Below are positions 54,278 to 63,422 of a stretch of 64,000 bases of DNA, one piece after another. The notes under the pieces were generated by a model. The model did no database searches. It saw only the letters and a list, made by a program, of their open reading frames with translations, and was not told the origin of the DNA. Made by a program: the position numbers and the translations under genes. The stretch comes from DATCMH01 sp036563505 (GTDB lineage Bacteria; Pseudomonadota; Alphaproteobacteria; Rhizobiales; Beijerinckiaceae): positions 1 through 64,000 of the forward strand of contig DATCMH010000006.1 of assembly GCA_036563505.1 (NCBI GenBank). Direction: 5' to 3'. The first letter of the stretch is position 1, and each line of letters starts with the position of its first letter.

Positions 54278-54808
54278 TCAGCCGCGCCGCCGAACCCGCT
54301 GGTCGAGGGCGCGCAGGTTCACCTGAATGCGCTCGTCGTCCGGATCGATGGCAGCGGCGCGGGAGAGGTCGGCGCTCGCCCGGCGCACGTCGCCGCGCAG
54401 CATGTAGGAATAGCCGCGGTTGTTGAGGAAGGCCGCGGTCGGGCCGGTGATCGCCAGCGCCTCCGCGTAGGCGCGATCCGCGAGGTCGAAGCGGCGCAGC
54501 CGGTCGTAGGTGGCGGCAAGGCCGAGCCAGGCCGCCCCGTCGCCGCGCTCCTGCTCGACCGCGCGGCGAAAATGCAGCTCGGCGAGCCCGAAATGACCGG
54601 CCCGGTAATGCTCCTTGCCGAGATCGAGGTCGGATTTCACCGCATCGAGCGGCTTCGACGGTGCGGGAGCGACCGCGACCGTCGTCGCTCCCGTCGTGGC
54701 CGCAGGCGAGAGAGCCTCGAAAGTCTGGCAGGCCTGCAGGCTCAAGCCGAGGAGGCCCAAGGCGAGCACCCGCGGCAAACGCCGGACGAGCAGAGACAAG
54801 GCGATCAT
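54278..54808 (-). CDS. tadD: TPR lipoprotein, TadD-like pilus protein
   Basis: A 176-residue lipoprotein: hydrophobic N-terminus with lipobox LGLSLQAC (about 20-27), then TPR repeats (LGKEHYRAGHFGLAELHFRR, AWLGLAATYDRLRRFDLADR, AFLNNRGYSYMLRGDVRRA). TadD is the outer-membrane pilotin-like partner for tight-adherence (Flp) pili. It follows tadC by 29 bases, so the role fits. ATG at 54808. Confidence 0.85.
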   Translation of the reverse strand: MIALSLLVRRLPRVLALGLLGLSLQACQTFEALSPAATTGATTVAVAPAPSKPLDAVKSDLDLGKEHYRAGHFGLAELHFRRAVEQERGDGAAWLGLAATYDRLRRFDLADRAYAEALAITGPTAAFLNNRGYSYMLRGDVRRASADLSRAAAIDPDDERIQVNLRALDQRVRRRG

Positions 54809-54837
54809 CGTGGAACCCCCGAGGTGCCCTCCTCTTG

Positions 54838-55791
54838 TCACCCCTTCATCATCTCGGAAACCTTGACGACGACGGGGAGCATGAGGGTCACCAGCAACAC
54901 AGGAAAGACGAAAAGCGTTAAGGGAATCACCAGCTTCGCCGGCAGCGCGTAGGCCTTCTCCTCGGCGCGGGACATGCGCTTGTGGCGCATCTCGTCGCTG
55001 TAGACCTTGAGCGACTGCGACAGGCTGGTGCCGAGCTCCGCGGATTGCTGGAGGAGGGTCGCCAGCATCTTGGCTTCCTCGATGGCGAGGCGGTCGCCCA
55101 TGCGGTCGAGGGCCTCGGTCAATCCCTTGCCGGCCCGGATCTCGAGAGAGGCCATGTAGAGGTTCTCGGCGAGCGACGGGTAGCCCTCGACGAGCTCGCG
55201 GGCGATGCGCTCGATCCCGGCCTCCATGGAGAGGCCCGCCTCGCTGCACACGATCATGAGGTCCATGAAGTCGGGAAAGCCCGCCCGGTGCGCGGCGGCG
55301 CGGGCCTTGATCCGCTTGTCGAGCAGGAAGCTCGGCGCGAGATAACCGACGAGGGCGAGCGCCGTCCCGCCAGTCGCGATCGTGATGTCGTCGGCCTCGA
55401 ACAGGAGCGCGGCCACGGCCAGGCCCGCCACGCCGAGCGCCAGCGCGCCGCCGAAGCGCGCCGCGAAGAAGGCGCCCACCGCCCGCGGGTCGTAGTAGCC
55501 CGCCTGGATCAGCCGGGCCTTGAGCACCTTGGTGTCGGCGGCATTGCCGGCGAAGGTGGATTCGAGATGCGTAACGAGGCGCTCCAGGGTGCGGCGGGTC
55601 TCCGCGCGCCGCGCCTCCGGCGAGGACCCCTCCGCCGCGCTGTCCGCCGCGCGGCGTCGCACGTCACGGTGGCCGCGCAGGGCGCTCCAGGCTGCGATGC
55701 CGCCGAACGTCAGTGCGCAGAGAAGGATCAAGCCAAGGACGAGCCCCGGCTCGTCCGCCGCGAAGTCGAGAACGGCGTCGATGAGGTCCAT
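54838..55791 (-). CDS. tadC: type II secretion F-domain protein TadC
   Basis: A 317-residue inner-membrane platform protein: helix at 15-35, then further pairs around 110-155, and C-terminal helices (LVIPLTLFVFPVLLVTLMLPVV). T2SSF domain with FPDFMDLMIVCSEAGLSMEAG. Works with TadB and the ATPase TadA in Flp pilus assembly. It starts two bases after tadB ends. Confidence 0.93.
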   Translation of the reverse strand: MDLIDAVLDFAADEPGLVLGLILLCALTFGGIAAWSALRGHRDVRRRAADSAAEGSSPEARRAETRRTLERLVTHLESTFAGNAADTKVLKARLIQAGYYDPRAVGAFFAARFGGALALGVAGLAVAALLFEADDITIATGGTALALVGYLAPSFLLDKRIKARAAAHRAGFPDFMDLMIVCSEAGLSMEAGIERIARELVEGYPSLAENLYMASLEIRAGKGLTEALDRMGDRLAIEEAKMLATLLQQSAELGTSLSQSLKVYSDEMRHKRMSRAEEKAYALPAKLVIPLTLFVFPVLLVTLMLPVVVKVSEMMKG

Positions 55792-55793
55792 CG

Positions 55794-56762
55794 TCAGATC
55801 TCGAAGTTGATCATGCGCCGCATGATCAGGTTGCCGATCACCATCCACGCGACGGCGCCGGAGAAGCCCCAGACCGCGAGGGGCGCGTGCCAGATGTCGC
55901 CGTAGAAGCTCGGATTGACGGCATTCACGAGAAGGAAGACGGCGAGCGGCGTGACGTTGAGGATCATGGCGCCCGCCCGGCCCTCGGCGGAGAGGCCGCG
56001 GATCTTGCGCCTCATCTTGAAGCGCTCGCGGATCACCTTCGAGAGATTGTCGAGGATCTGGCTCAAGTTGCCACCGGTCGTCGCCTGGATCGACACGGAG
56101 GTGACGAAGAGGGGCAGATCCTCCTGGCCGACGCGGGCCATCATGTTGCGCATGGCCGTCTCGATGTCCGAGCCGTAGGCGATCTCGTCGGCGACGAGGC
56201 CGAACTCGGTACCCACCGGATCGGGCAGCTCGCGGCCCACCATGGCGATGGCGACGGGCACCGGATGGCCGGCGCGAAGGGAGCGCACGATGATGTCGAT
56301 GGCGTCGGGAAAGCGCTCGCCGAAAGCCTTCTGCCGGCGCGAGCGCCGGACGCGCAGCACGAGATAGGGCAGCAAGGTGAGGCCTAAGACCCCGGCCAGA
56401 GACGCGTGAAGAAGGTTGTCGCGCCAGAGCCAGACGAGGACGAAGAGGGCGGTTCCGGCCAGCGCCACCATGGCGCCGTTGCGCAGGGGGTCGAAGCGCA
56501 GGCCCGACTGGGTGACGAGGCGGTTGAAGGCCGCGAGCGGCAGGGCGAAGCTGCCCTCCGCGTTGAGCCCGCGCTCGCGGCGCAGGGTCACCAGGACCCG
56601 CTCGCGGTCGGCTTCCCGGCCTGCGAGCTGCAGGCGTCGATTGACGCCGCTGCGGTAGCTCGACTGCTTGTGGAACAGGAGGTAGAGCGCCTCGCCCACG
56701 AGCACGGCGGCGACGGCCGCGAGCCCGTAGAAGAGGTAGAGCGGGTCGATCTCGGCCAGCAT
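55794..56762 (-). CDS. tadB: type II secretion F-domain protein TadB
   Basis: A 322-residue inner-membrane protein: helix at 10-30, further helices at 95-135, T2SSF domain (FPDAIDIIVRSLRAGHPVPVA), and two C-terminal helices. TadB and TadC form the platform through which TadA's ATP work passes. ATG at 56762 is eight bases after tadA ends. Confidence 0.93.
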   Translation of the reverse strand: MLAEIDPLYLFYGLAAVAAVLVGEALYLLFHKQSSYRSGVNRRLQLAGREADRERVLVTLRRERGLNAEGSFALPLAAFNRLVTQSGLRFDPLRNGAMVALAGTALFVLVWLWRDNLLHASLAGVLGLTLLPYLVLRVRRSRRQKAFGERFPDAIDIIVRSLRAGHPVPVAIAMVGRELPDPVGTEFGLVADEIAYGSDIETAMRNMMARVGQEDLPLFVTSVSIQATTGGNLSQILDNLSKVIRERFKMRRKIRGLSAEGRAGAMILNVTPLAVFLLVNAVNPSFYGDIWHAPLAVWGFSGAVAWMVIGNLIMRRMINFEI

Positions 56763-56770
56763 GCTCAGCC

Positions 56771-58264
56771 TCAGAGGGGCTTCGAGGGGTCGAAATAGGC
56801 GCCGGGGATCGTCACCCCCATCGCCACGAGGTCCTGCAGGAAGCGGGGGCGCACGCCCGTCGCGACGTGATGGCCGTGCACCGTGCCGTCGGCATCCGTG
56901 CCGGTGCGCACGTATTTGAAGATCTCCTGCATCTGGATGATGTCGCCCTCCATGCCGGTGATCTCGGCGATGGAGGTCACCTTGCGCTTGCCGTCGGAGA
57001 GGCGCGACAGCTGCACGACCATCCGCACGGCTGCGGAGATCTGGCCGCGGACCGAGGTTTGGGACATGGGCAGGCCGGCCATGCCGATCATTTGCTCGAG
57101 GCGGGAGATCGCCTCGCGCGGGTTGTTGGCGTGGATCGTCGCCATGGAGCCCTCGTGGCCCGTATTCATGGCCTGGAGCATGTCGAAGGCCTCCTCGCCG
57201 CGGCACTCGCCGAGGATGATGCGCTCCGGCCGCATGCGGAGCGCATTCTTGACGAGGTCGCGCTGCCGGATCTCGCCCTTGCCTTCGATGTTGGGCGGCC
57301 TCGTCTCCATGCGCGCCACGTGGGGCTGCTGCAGCTGAAGCTCGGCGGCGTCCTCGATGGTGATGAGGCGCTCCGTATGGGAGATGTAGGCGGACAGCGC
57401 ATTCAGCATCGTCGTCTTGCCCGAGCCCGTGCCGCCGGAGACGATCGTGGTGATACGAGCCTTGACGGCGGCGGCCAGAAGCTCGGCCATCTGCGGCCGG
57501 ATGGCGCCGACCTCGACGAGCTTGTCGAGGGACAGCTTCGATTTCGAGAACTTGCGGATCGAGACGAGGGGCCCGTCGACGCCGATCGGGCGCACGGCGC
57601 AGTTGAAGCGGGAGCCGTCGCTGAGGCGCGCGTCGCACAAGGGGCTCGACTCGTCGACGCGCCGTCCGACCGCCGAGACGATCTTCTGGATGATGCGCAT
57701 CAGGTGCGCCTCGTCCTTGAAGAGCGACGGCACGGGTTCGAGCAGGCCGCGGCGCTCGACGAAGATGTTCTGGTGGCCGTTGATCAGGATGTCGGCGATG
57801 GTGGGGTCCTTGAGCAGGGGCTCGAGGGGGCCGAGGCCCGTCATCTCGTCGATGACCTCCGAGACGAAGGCTTCGAGCTCCTTGGCGTTGAGCGCCAGGC
57901 GCTCGGCCAGCACCCATTGCGCGATGATGCCGTGCACCTCGCGGCGCAGATCGGCTTCCGGCAGCTTCTCGAGCGCCGACAGGTTGAGTTCCTCGAGGAG
58001 GCGGCGGTGCAGGCGCACCTTGGCGTCGAGCATCTTCTCGCTCGGCGACGCGGGCGGTGCCGGCATGGCGGGCACGGCGGGAGCCGCGGGTCTTGGCACT
58101 TCAGCCGCCTTGGGCGTCTCAGGTTGCGGAGCGGCTTCGCCCGGCTCCGAGGATTGCGGCGGCTCCGCCGCGAGCGGCAGCGCGAAGACGGGAGGCAGGG
58201 GCGGAGGCACCCCGGGTTCGAGGGCGGGTTTCGCGGAGAGGCGGGCGGAGAAGCGTCCAAGCAT
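56771..58264 (-). CDS. tadA: pilus assembly ATPase TadA/CpaF
   Basis: A 497-residue hexameric secretion ATPase of the CpaF type. N-terminal Pro-rich linker (to about 75), then the N-terminal domain, and Walker A SGGTGSGKTT (about 280-289), Asp box, ILGECRGEEAFDMLQAMNTG (Walker B) and HEGSMATIHANN. It powers both extension and retraction of Tad pili in related organisms. It is the first gene of the tadABCD row; no cpaBCE follows upstream. Confidence 0.95.
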   Translation of the reverse strand: MLGRFSARLSAKPALEPGVPPPLPPVFALPLAAEPPQSSEPGEAAPQPETPKAAEVPRPAAPAVPAMPAPPASPSEKMLDAKVRLHRRLLEELNLSALEKLPEADLRREVHGIIAQWVLAERLALNAKELEAFVSEVIDEMTGLGPLEPLLKDPTIADILINGHQNIFVERRGLLEPVPSLFKDEAHLMRIIQKIVSAVGRRVDESSPLCDARLSDGSRFNCAVRPIGVDGPLVSIRKFSKSKLSLDKLVEVGAIRPQMAELLAAAVKARITTIVSGGTGSGKTTMLNALSAYISHTERLITIEDAAELQLQQPHVARMETRPPNIEGKGEIRQRDLVKNALRMRPERIILGECRGEEAFDMLQAMNTGHEGSMATIHANNPREAISRLEQMIGMAGLPMSQTSVRGQISAAVRMVVQLSRLSDGKRKVTSIAEITGMEGDIIQMQEIFKYVRTGTDADGTVHGHHVATGVRPRFLQDLVAMGVTIPGAYFDPSKPL

Positions 58265-58440
58265 CGGAAGGGCCGGTGGTATCGCCGCGGCGTCGCGGAA
58301 GGGATCAAGACGCCGTTGACGGTGCCAGACAGCCCGTAAAGGCCGGGCTTGGCCGATGTTTCAAATTGTTCGGATCGAGGTGTTTCGGGGCCGGTGTGCG
58401 CTTGGGTGAGGGCTGAAACTCCAGCGCGGCGATCCAACCC

Positions 58441-58567
58441 ACCAACCTCATCCTGAGGCGCGAAGGCCCAAGCCTGAGCCTCGAAGGAGGGCTCCAGATC
58501 CGTTCACGTCACTGGAGCCCTCCTTCGAGGCCGCTGCGCGGCACCTCAGGATGAGGGGGTTGGTTGG
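58441..58567. repeat. nested inverted repeat, CTCATCCTGAGG family
   Basis: Outer arms (58441-58458 with 58543-58567, some mismatch) and perfect 19-bp inner arms (58479-58497, 58512-58530). Fills most of the 330-base gap 58265-58594, where the rest of the tad cluster would be expected. CATCCTGAGG elements are common in Hyphomicrobiales. Confidence 0.75.
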
Positions 58568-58594
58568 ATAGACTGAACGCGCTCGCGCGCCCAG

Positions 58595-61500
58595 TTACGC
58601 TGCCTTCGCGATGGGTGCCGCGTGCACGACTGGCACGGCGGGCGCTCCTTCCCATTCCGTGTGGGCGGGGATCGACTCGCCCTTCATCACGATGGTGAGC
58701 GGCCGCAGGCGCGCGTAGTCGCCGACATGGGTGTCGTAGAGCACGGTGGCGTTTGCCCCGACGCAGACGCCTCGGCCCAGCACCACGCGGCCGACCTTCA
58801 TCACCCGGTCCTCGTAGAGGTGAGTCTGGAGCGCCGAGAGGGCGTTGATGGTGCAGTAGTCGCCGACGTGGATGCAGTCGAACTCCGTGATGTCGGTGGT
58901 GAGCATGCACACGCCCCGCCCGAACTTCGCGCCGAAGAGGCGGAGCACCCAGGGCAGGAAAGGCGTGCCCTGGAGGTGCTCCAGGAGCACCTTGCCCGCC
59001 AGCCCCCAGTAGAGCACGGCGACCGCCTCCGTGCGCATCGCCCACCAGGACCACATCGGCTTCATGAGGGGACGGTAGACCCCCATCATCGCCCATTTCA
59101 CCGCGCAGCAGATCAGGGCCATCAGAACCGGGATGACGACGCTCGCCGCGAGGAAGCCAAGGGCGAGTCGCGTCCAGTCGCGAGCGAGGATCGCCGGGTA
59201 GAACACGTCGTCGATGGTGAGGATCGCGAAGCTGATGAACAGCATCGGCGGGAACGAGGTGTGGAAGGCCTCGAAGACGCCGCGGCCGAAGCGGGGCCAG
59301 AAGCCCGGCTCATAGGTGAAGTTCTGCCCGATGGACACCTTCTGACGGTTCGGCAGCTTGATCGGCGGCGAGCCGAACCAGGTCTCGCCCGGCCCGATGC
59401 GCTCGTTCTCCGGCGGCTTCGACTTGATGCCGATGAGGCAGTCGTCCGGGATCACGGCGCCGGGCGGCACCACCGCGTCGTTGCCCACGAAGACGCGGGC
59501 GCCGGTGCGCACGGGCTCGAGGCGCATCCAGCCGCGGCGGATGTCCTCGTCGCCGTAGACCACCTCGTCGGCGATGAAGTTCTTGGCCCCGATCTCGGTC
59601 AGGTCGTAGCGGCCCGAGAGGTTGGAGGAGATCTCCGCGCCCTTGCCGATGCGCGCCCCCATCAGGCGGTACCAGGCGCGCATGTAGAGGGTGGCGAAGA
59701 GGGAGGAGAGGGTCTCCAGCGTCACCTCCGTGGCAAGCGCCACGAACCATTTGCGCAGGTAGAAGGTGGAGAAAATGGAATAGGTGCCCGACCTCACCTT
59801 CGGCAGGATGATCCAGCGCACGAGGGCGATGAGGAGCACGGTGCCGGCGATCATCAGCATGGCGGTGGGCCAAGTGATGAGGGGCAGGAACCAGTGATAA
59901 TGGACGTCCGTCAGCCCCGAGATCGTTTCGTCGATCTGGTCGAAGATGAAGAAGGCCGGGAAGATCGGCAGAAGGCTCACCGGCGGCACGGCGGCGAGCA
60001 TCAGGGCGTAGAGCAGGCCGAACCAGCGCCGCCGAGCGACCGAGGCGGTGGCCGGGGCGGGCAGGGACGCGACGTCGACCATGCCCACCTTGCGGCCGGG
60101 CGACCCGTCCCACTTCTCCGCGGGGGCGACGACTGTGCCCTCTCCAAGGGCGGTGAGGTCGAGAAGCTCGGCGTGCTCCCCGACCGCCGTGTCGTGGGCC
60201 AGCACGCAGGACGTACCGATCACCGCGTCGGCGCCGATGGTGATCGTGCCGATGACGAGCTCGTTGCCGATGATCTCGGCGTTGGCGAGCTTCACCTTCG
60301 AGCCGATGGAAGCGCCGTCCCCGATGGTGACGAGGTCCGCCGCGCCGATGTCGACGTCGCCGATGATCGCGTCCTGGCCGACCTTGGCGCCGAGCAGGCG
60401 CAGGTAGAGCCGGATCACCGGCGAGCCCTGCAGCCACTTGATGTGGATCAAGGGCAGGAGGCGCTGCGCCAGCCACCAGCGGAAATAGTAGACGCCCCAG
60501 AGCGGGTAGCGCCCCGGCTTGGTGCGGCCTATGACGAGCCATTTGCCCGCGATGGCGATCACGCCCGTGACGAAGTTGATGGCGGTGTAGACGGCGAGCA
60601 GGGTCGCCATCTCGCCCCAGAAGCCGAAGCCTTCGCCGGCGATGAGGAGATAGGTGACGAAGATCCCGAGCCACTGCACCGTCGTCAGGAACAGGACGAT
60701 GGGCAGGGCGATCGCCTGGGCGATGCCGCACAGGACGCGCCGCAGGAGCGGCGGCGGCTCGAAGGAGAGGTCGAGCGCCACGGAGGCCGCGCCGGCCCCG
60801 CCGGTGCGGATGATCAGCGCGGCGGCGAGCGCGCGCAGGGTGCGGTGGCCGTAGACGTCCTGCAGGGTGATTCCTGCGAGGGCCGGGCTCTCGCGCACTG
60901 CGGAGACGAAGCGGGCAGCGAGCAGCGAGTGGCCGCCGAGATCGGTGAAGAAGTCCGCGTCGAAGGGCACCGTGACGTTGCCGAAGACGCGCTTGGCCGC
61001 CACGAGCAGCGCGGCCTCCGTCTCGTTCGCCGGCTCCTCCTGGTCGCCGGTGGCGGCGCCCGGGGCGAGGGGAAGGGCGCGCAGGGCCTTGCGGTCGACC
61101 TTGCCGGAGGTGAGGCGCGGCAGGGTCTCCACGACCTCGAAATGGCTCGGGATCATGTAGGCCGGAAGCTGGTCGCGCAGCTCCGCCCGCATCAGGGCCT
61201 TGTCGACGGGCGCCCCGCGCTCGGGGACGAGGAAAGCGACGAGGCGGTCCATGCCGTCGTCCTGGCGCAGCACCACCGCCGCTTGGCCGATGCCGGCGAG
61301 GTTCTGCACCTTCGTCTCGATCTCGCCGAGCTCGACGCGAAAGCCCCGAATCTTGACCTGGTCATCGATGCGGCCATGGAAGAGGATCTCGCCGTCGGGT
61401 CCAAACGATACGGCGTCGCCGGAGCGGTAGAGCACCGGGTCGCGTCCATCGGAGGGGAAAGGATTCGCGATGAATTTTTCGGCCGTGAGCTCCGGGCGCT

Positions 61501-62650
61501 TGAGGTAGCCCTGCGCCACGCCCGGCCCGCCGATCAGAAGCTCGCCCTGCGCGCCCGGCGGCACCGGCGCCAGGTGCTCGTCGACGATGTAGGCCGTGTA
61601 ATTGGCGATCGGCCCACCGATCGTGACCGGCTTCCCGGGCCGCATCTCCGCGGCGGTGGCCACCACGGTGGCTTCCGTCGGGCCATAGGTGTTGAAGAGC
61701 CGCCGGGTCGGGGTCGCCCAGCGCTCCACGAGGGCCTGAGGCAACGCCTCGCCGCCGAGCAGCACGAGGCGCAGGGACGGCACGTCCTTGGTGAGCAGCG
61801 CGAGCAGCGTCGGCACGGTGTCGATCACCGTGACGCCGTGACGGCTGAGGAGGTCTGGCAGGCTCTCCACGTCGCCCATCATCGCCGGGCTCGCGACGAA
61901 GAGCGTCGCGCCGACGAGGTACGGGATCCAGATCTCCTCCATGGAGAGGTCGAAGGCGACCGACGCCCCCTGGAACACCACGTCGTCCGCCCGGAAGCCG
62001 TAGAGAAGATTCGCCGAGCGCAGGAAGTGGCAGATGTTGCGGTGGCTGACGACGATGCCCTTCGGCATGCCCGTCGAGCCGGAGGTGTAGATCATGTAGG
62101 CCGGGTGGTCCGGCGTGAGACCGCGCGCCCTGGGGTCGACGGGCGTCGTGTCCGCGGGATCGGTGAGGGCGCTCGAGGTGAGCACCGGAACGCCGACCTC
62201 GGCCTTGCCGCTCAAGGCCTCGCTCGTCAGCAGCCCCTTGGCCTCAGCGTCCGACAGGCAGACGGCGATCCGGTCGACAGGCGCCTCGGCGTCGAAGGGC
62301 AGCCAGGCAGCGCCCGACCGCGTGATGCCAACTTGAGCGACGAGGAGTTCCGCGCCGCGGGGCATCCACAGGCCCACGACATCGCCTGGCCCGATGCCGC
62401 GGCGCATAAGGCCGCGAGCGACGGCGTCGGCGCGCCGGCCGAGCTCGGCGTAGGGGATCGTCTCGTCGCCGAAGATCAGGGCGGGGTGATCGGGCCGGGC
62501 CTCGACCGAGGCGGCGATGATGTCGCTGAGCACCTCGTCGCGCAGGAGGTCGGGCCGGGCCTCGCCACGCAGGACGCTGACCCCGCGCACGGGCGTTTCG
62601 CGCGCGAAAACCTCGCCGCTGCGGGGCGCCGCGCTCTCCACGACATCCAT
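58595..62650 (-). CDS. Pls/PosA-family non-ribosomal peptide synthetase
   Basis: A 1351-residue membrane enzyme. Domain order: adenylation (about 40-525; A3 YTSGSTGMPKG 188-198, A10 lysine K517), carrier (LGGHSL, Ser575), then six membrane helices in three pairs, each pair followed by a left-handed beta-helix hexapeptide-repeat domain (about 780-880, 1010-1150, 1240-1340). There is no condensation or thioesterase domain. This is the layout of epsilon-poly-L-lysine synthetase (Pls), which makes isopeptide homopolymers. Product here not known; a basic amino acid is suggested by the pocket. No Sfp-type PPTase in the window. ATG at 62650. Confidence 0.9.
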   Translation of the reverse strand: MDVVESAAPRSGEVFARETPVRGVSVLRGEARPDLLRDEVLSDIIAASVEARPDHPALIFGDETIPYAELGRRADAVARGLMRRGIGPGDVVGLWMPRGAELLVAQVGITRSGAAWLPFDAEAPVDRIAVCLSDAEAKGLLTSEALSGKAEVGVPVLTSSALTDPADTTPVDPRARGLTPDHPAYMIYTSGSTGMPKGIVVSHRNICHFLRSANLLYGFRADDVVFQGASVAFDLSMEEIWIPYLVGATLFVASPAMMGDVESLPDLLSRHGVTVIDTVPTLLALLTKDVPSLRLVLLGGEALPQALVERWATPTRRLFNTYGPTEATVVATAAEMRPGKPVTIGGPIANYTAYIVDEHLAPVPPGAQGELLIGGPGVAQGYLKRPELTAEKFIANPFPSDGRDPVLYRSGDAVSFGPDGEILFHGRIDDQVKIRGFRVELGEIETKVQNLAGIGQAAVVLRQDDGMDRLVAFLVPERGAPVDKALMRAELRDQLPAYMIPSHFEVVETLPRLTSGKVDRKALRALPLAPGAATGDQEEPANETEAALLVAAKRVFGNVTVPFDADFFTDLGGHSLLAARFVSAVRESPALAGITLQDVYGHRTLRALAAALIIRTGGAGAASVALDLSFEPPPLLRRVLCGIAQAIALPIVLFLTTVQWLGIFVTYLLIAGEGFGFWGEMATLLAVYTAINFVTGVIAIAGKWLVIGRTKPGRYPLWGVYYFRWWLAQRLLPLIHIKWLQGSPVIRLYLRLLGAKVGQDAIIGDVDIGAADLVTIGDGASIGSKVKLANAEIIGNELVIGTITIGADAVIGTSCVLAHDTAVGEHAELLDLTALGEGTVVAPAEKWDGSPGRKVGMVDVASLPAPATASVARRRWFGLLYALMLAAVPPVSLLPIFPAFFIFDQIDETISGLTDVHYHWFLPLITWPTAMLMIAGTVLLIALVRWIILPKVRSGTYSIFSTFYLRKWFVALATEVTLETLSSLFATLYMRAWYRLMGARIGKGAEISSNLSGRYDLTEIGAKNFIADEVVYGDEDIRRGWMRLEPVRTGARVFVGNDAVVPPGAVIPDDCLIGIKSKPPENERIGPGETWFGSPPIKLPNRQKVSIGQNFTYEPGFWPRFGRGVFEAFHTSFPPMLFISFAILTIDDVFYPAILARDWTRLALGFLAASVVIPVLMALICCAVKWAMMGVYRPLMKPMWSWWAMRTEAVAVLYWGLAGKVLLEHLQGTPFLPWVLRLFGAKFGRGVCMLTTDITEFDCIHVGDYCTINALSALQTHLYEDRVMKVGRVVLGRGVCVGANATVLYDTHVGDYARLRPLTIVMKGESIPAHTEWEGAPAVPVVHAAPIAKAA

Positions 62651-62836
62651 CCTCAACTCCGCCCTCGTCGGCCCCGTTCGACAGTGCTCGCGCAAGGCCG
62701 CGGCTGGCAGGCCGCCGCGACGTGTTCCTCGGCTCAACGGGCGTGAACCTTGCCAGGTTCGGCCTGTCATTCCCCTGAACGGCTGTCTAGCACGTTCCGG
62801 AATGGCTCAAAATAACGGCGATTTCAGGCGTTTTCG

Positions 62837-63421
62837 TTAAACCCAGCGGTGCCGGCCACCCTCGATCACGAGGACGCGACCCTGCCAGATGTCGATCCGG
62901 GGCGCCTGCTCGATCGGCACGCCGCAGGCTCGGGCGAGGAGAGCTCGCGCCACGCCGCCGTGGGACACCACCACGGTCGGTCTGGACAGGGCCGCGAAGA
63001 CCGGCATGACCCGGTCCGCCAGCATGGCGTAGCTCTCGCCGCCCGGTGGCACGAAGCCCCACTTGTCGCGCTCGCGGGCAGCCCAGGCCTCGGGCTCGGC
63101 CCGGCGCACCTCGCGCCAGGTGCGGCCCTCCCACCCTCCGAAGGTGAGCTCGCGCAGGCGCTCGTCGGTGCCGTAGGCCGTCCGGTCGAGGCCGATGGCG
63201 GCCCGCAGCCGCTCCATCGTGTCGCGGGTCCGGTGCATCGGGCTGGCGAGATAGTCGAGCCCGGCGGCGTCGGCGACGAGGCCGCGCAGCTTCACCCCTG
63301 CCTCCTCAGCCTGACGGCGGCCGCGGTCGTTCAGGGGAACGTCCTGCTGCCCCTGGAGCCGCCCTTCCGCGTTCCAGGCCGTCTCGCCATGGCGGACGAA
63401 GTAGACGGTGACGCCGGTCAC
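62837..63421 (-). CDS. histidine phosphatase family protein
   Basis: A 194-residue phosphoglycerate-mutase-like phosphatase: YFVRHGETAWN (about 7-17) with catalytic His, and VVVSHGGVARALL with the second His near 157. Substrate may be a small phosphate ester or a cofactor such as alpha-ribazole phosphate. GTG start one base after fabI's stop, an order common in this group. Confidence 0.87.
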   Translation of the reverse strand: MTGVTVYFVRHGETAWNAEGRLQGQQDVPLNDRGRRQAEEAGVKLRGLVADAAGLDYLASPMHRTRDTMERLRAAIGLDRTAYGTDERLRELTFGGWEGRTWREVRRAEPEAWAARERDKWGFVPPGGESYAMLADRVMPVFAALSRPTVVVSHGGVARALLARACGVPIEQAPRIDIWQGRVLVIEGGRHRWV

Positions 63422-63422
63422 C

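Noticed and set aside
58622..62746. A very long open frame on the plus strand opposite the NRPS gene
   Set aside because: It is antisense to a gene with clear domains; its protein is compositionally odd (rich in Arg, Asp, Glu, His), as expected of a shadow in high-GC DNA.
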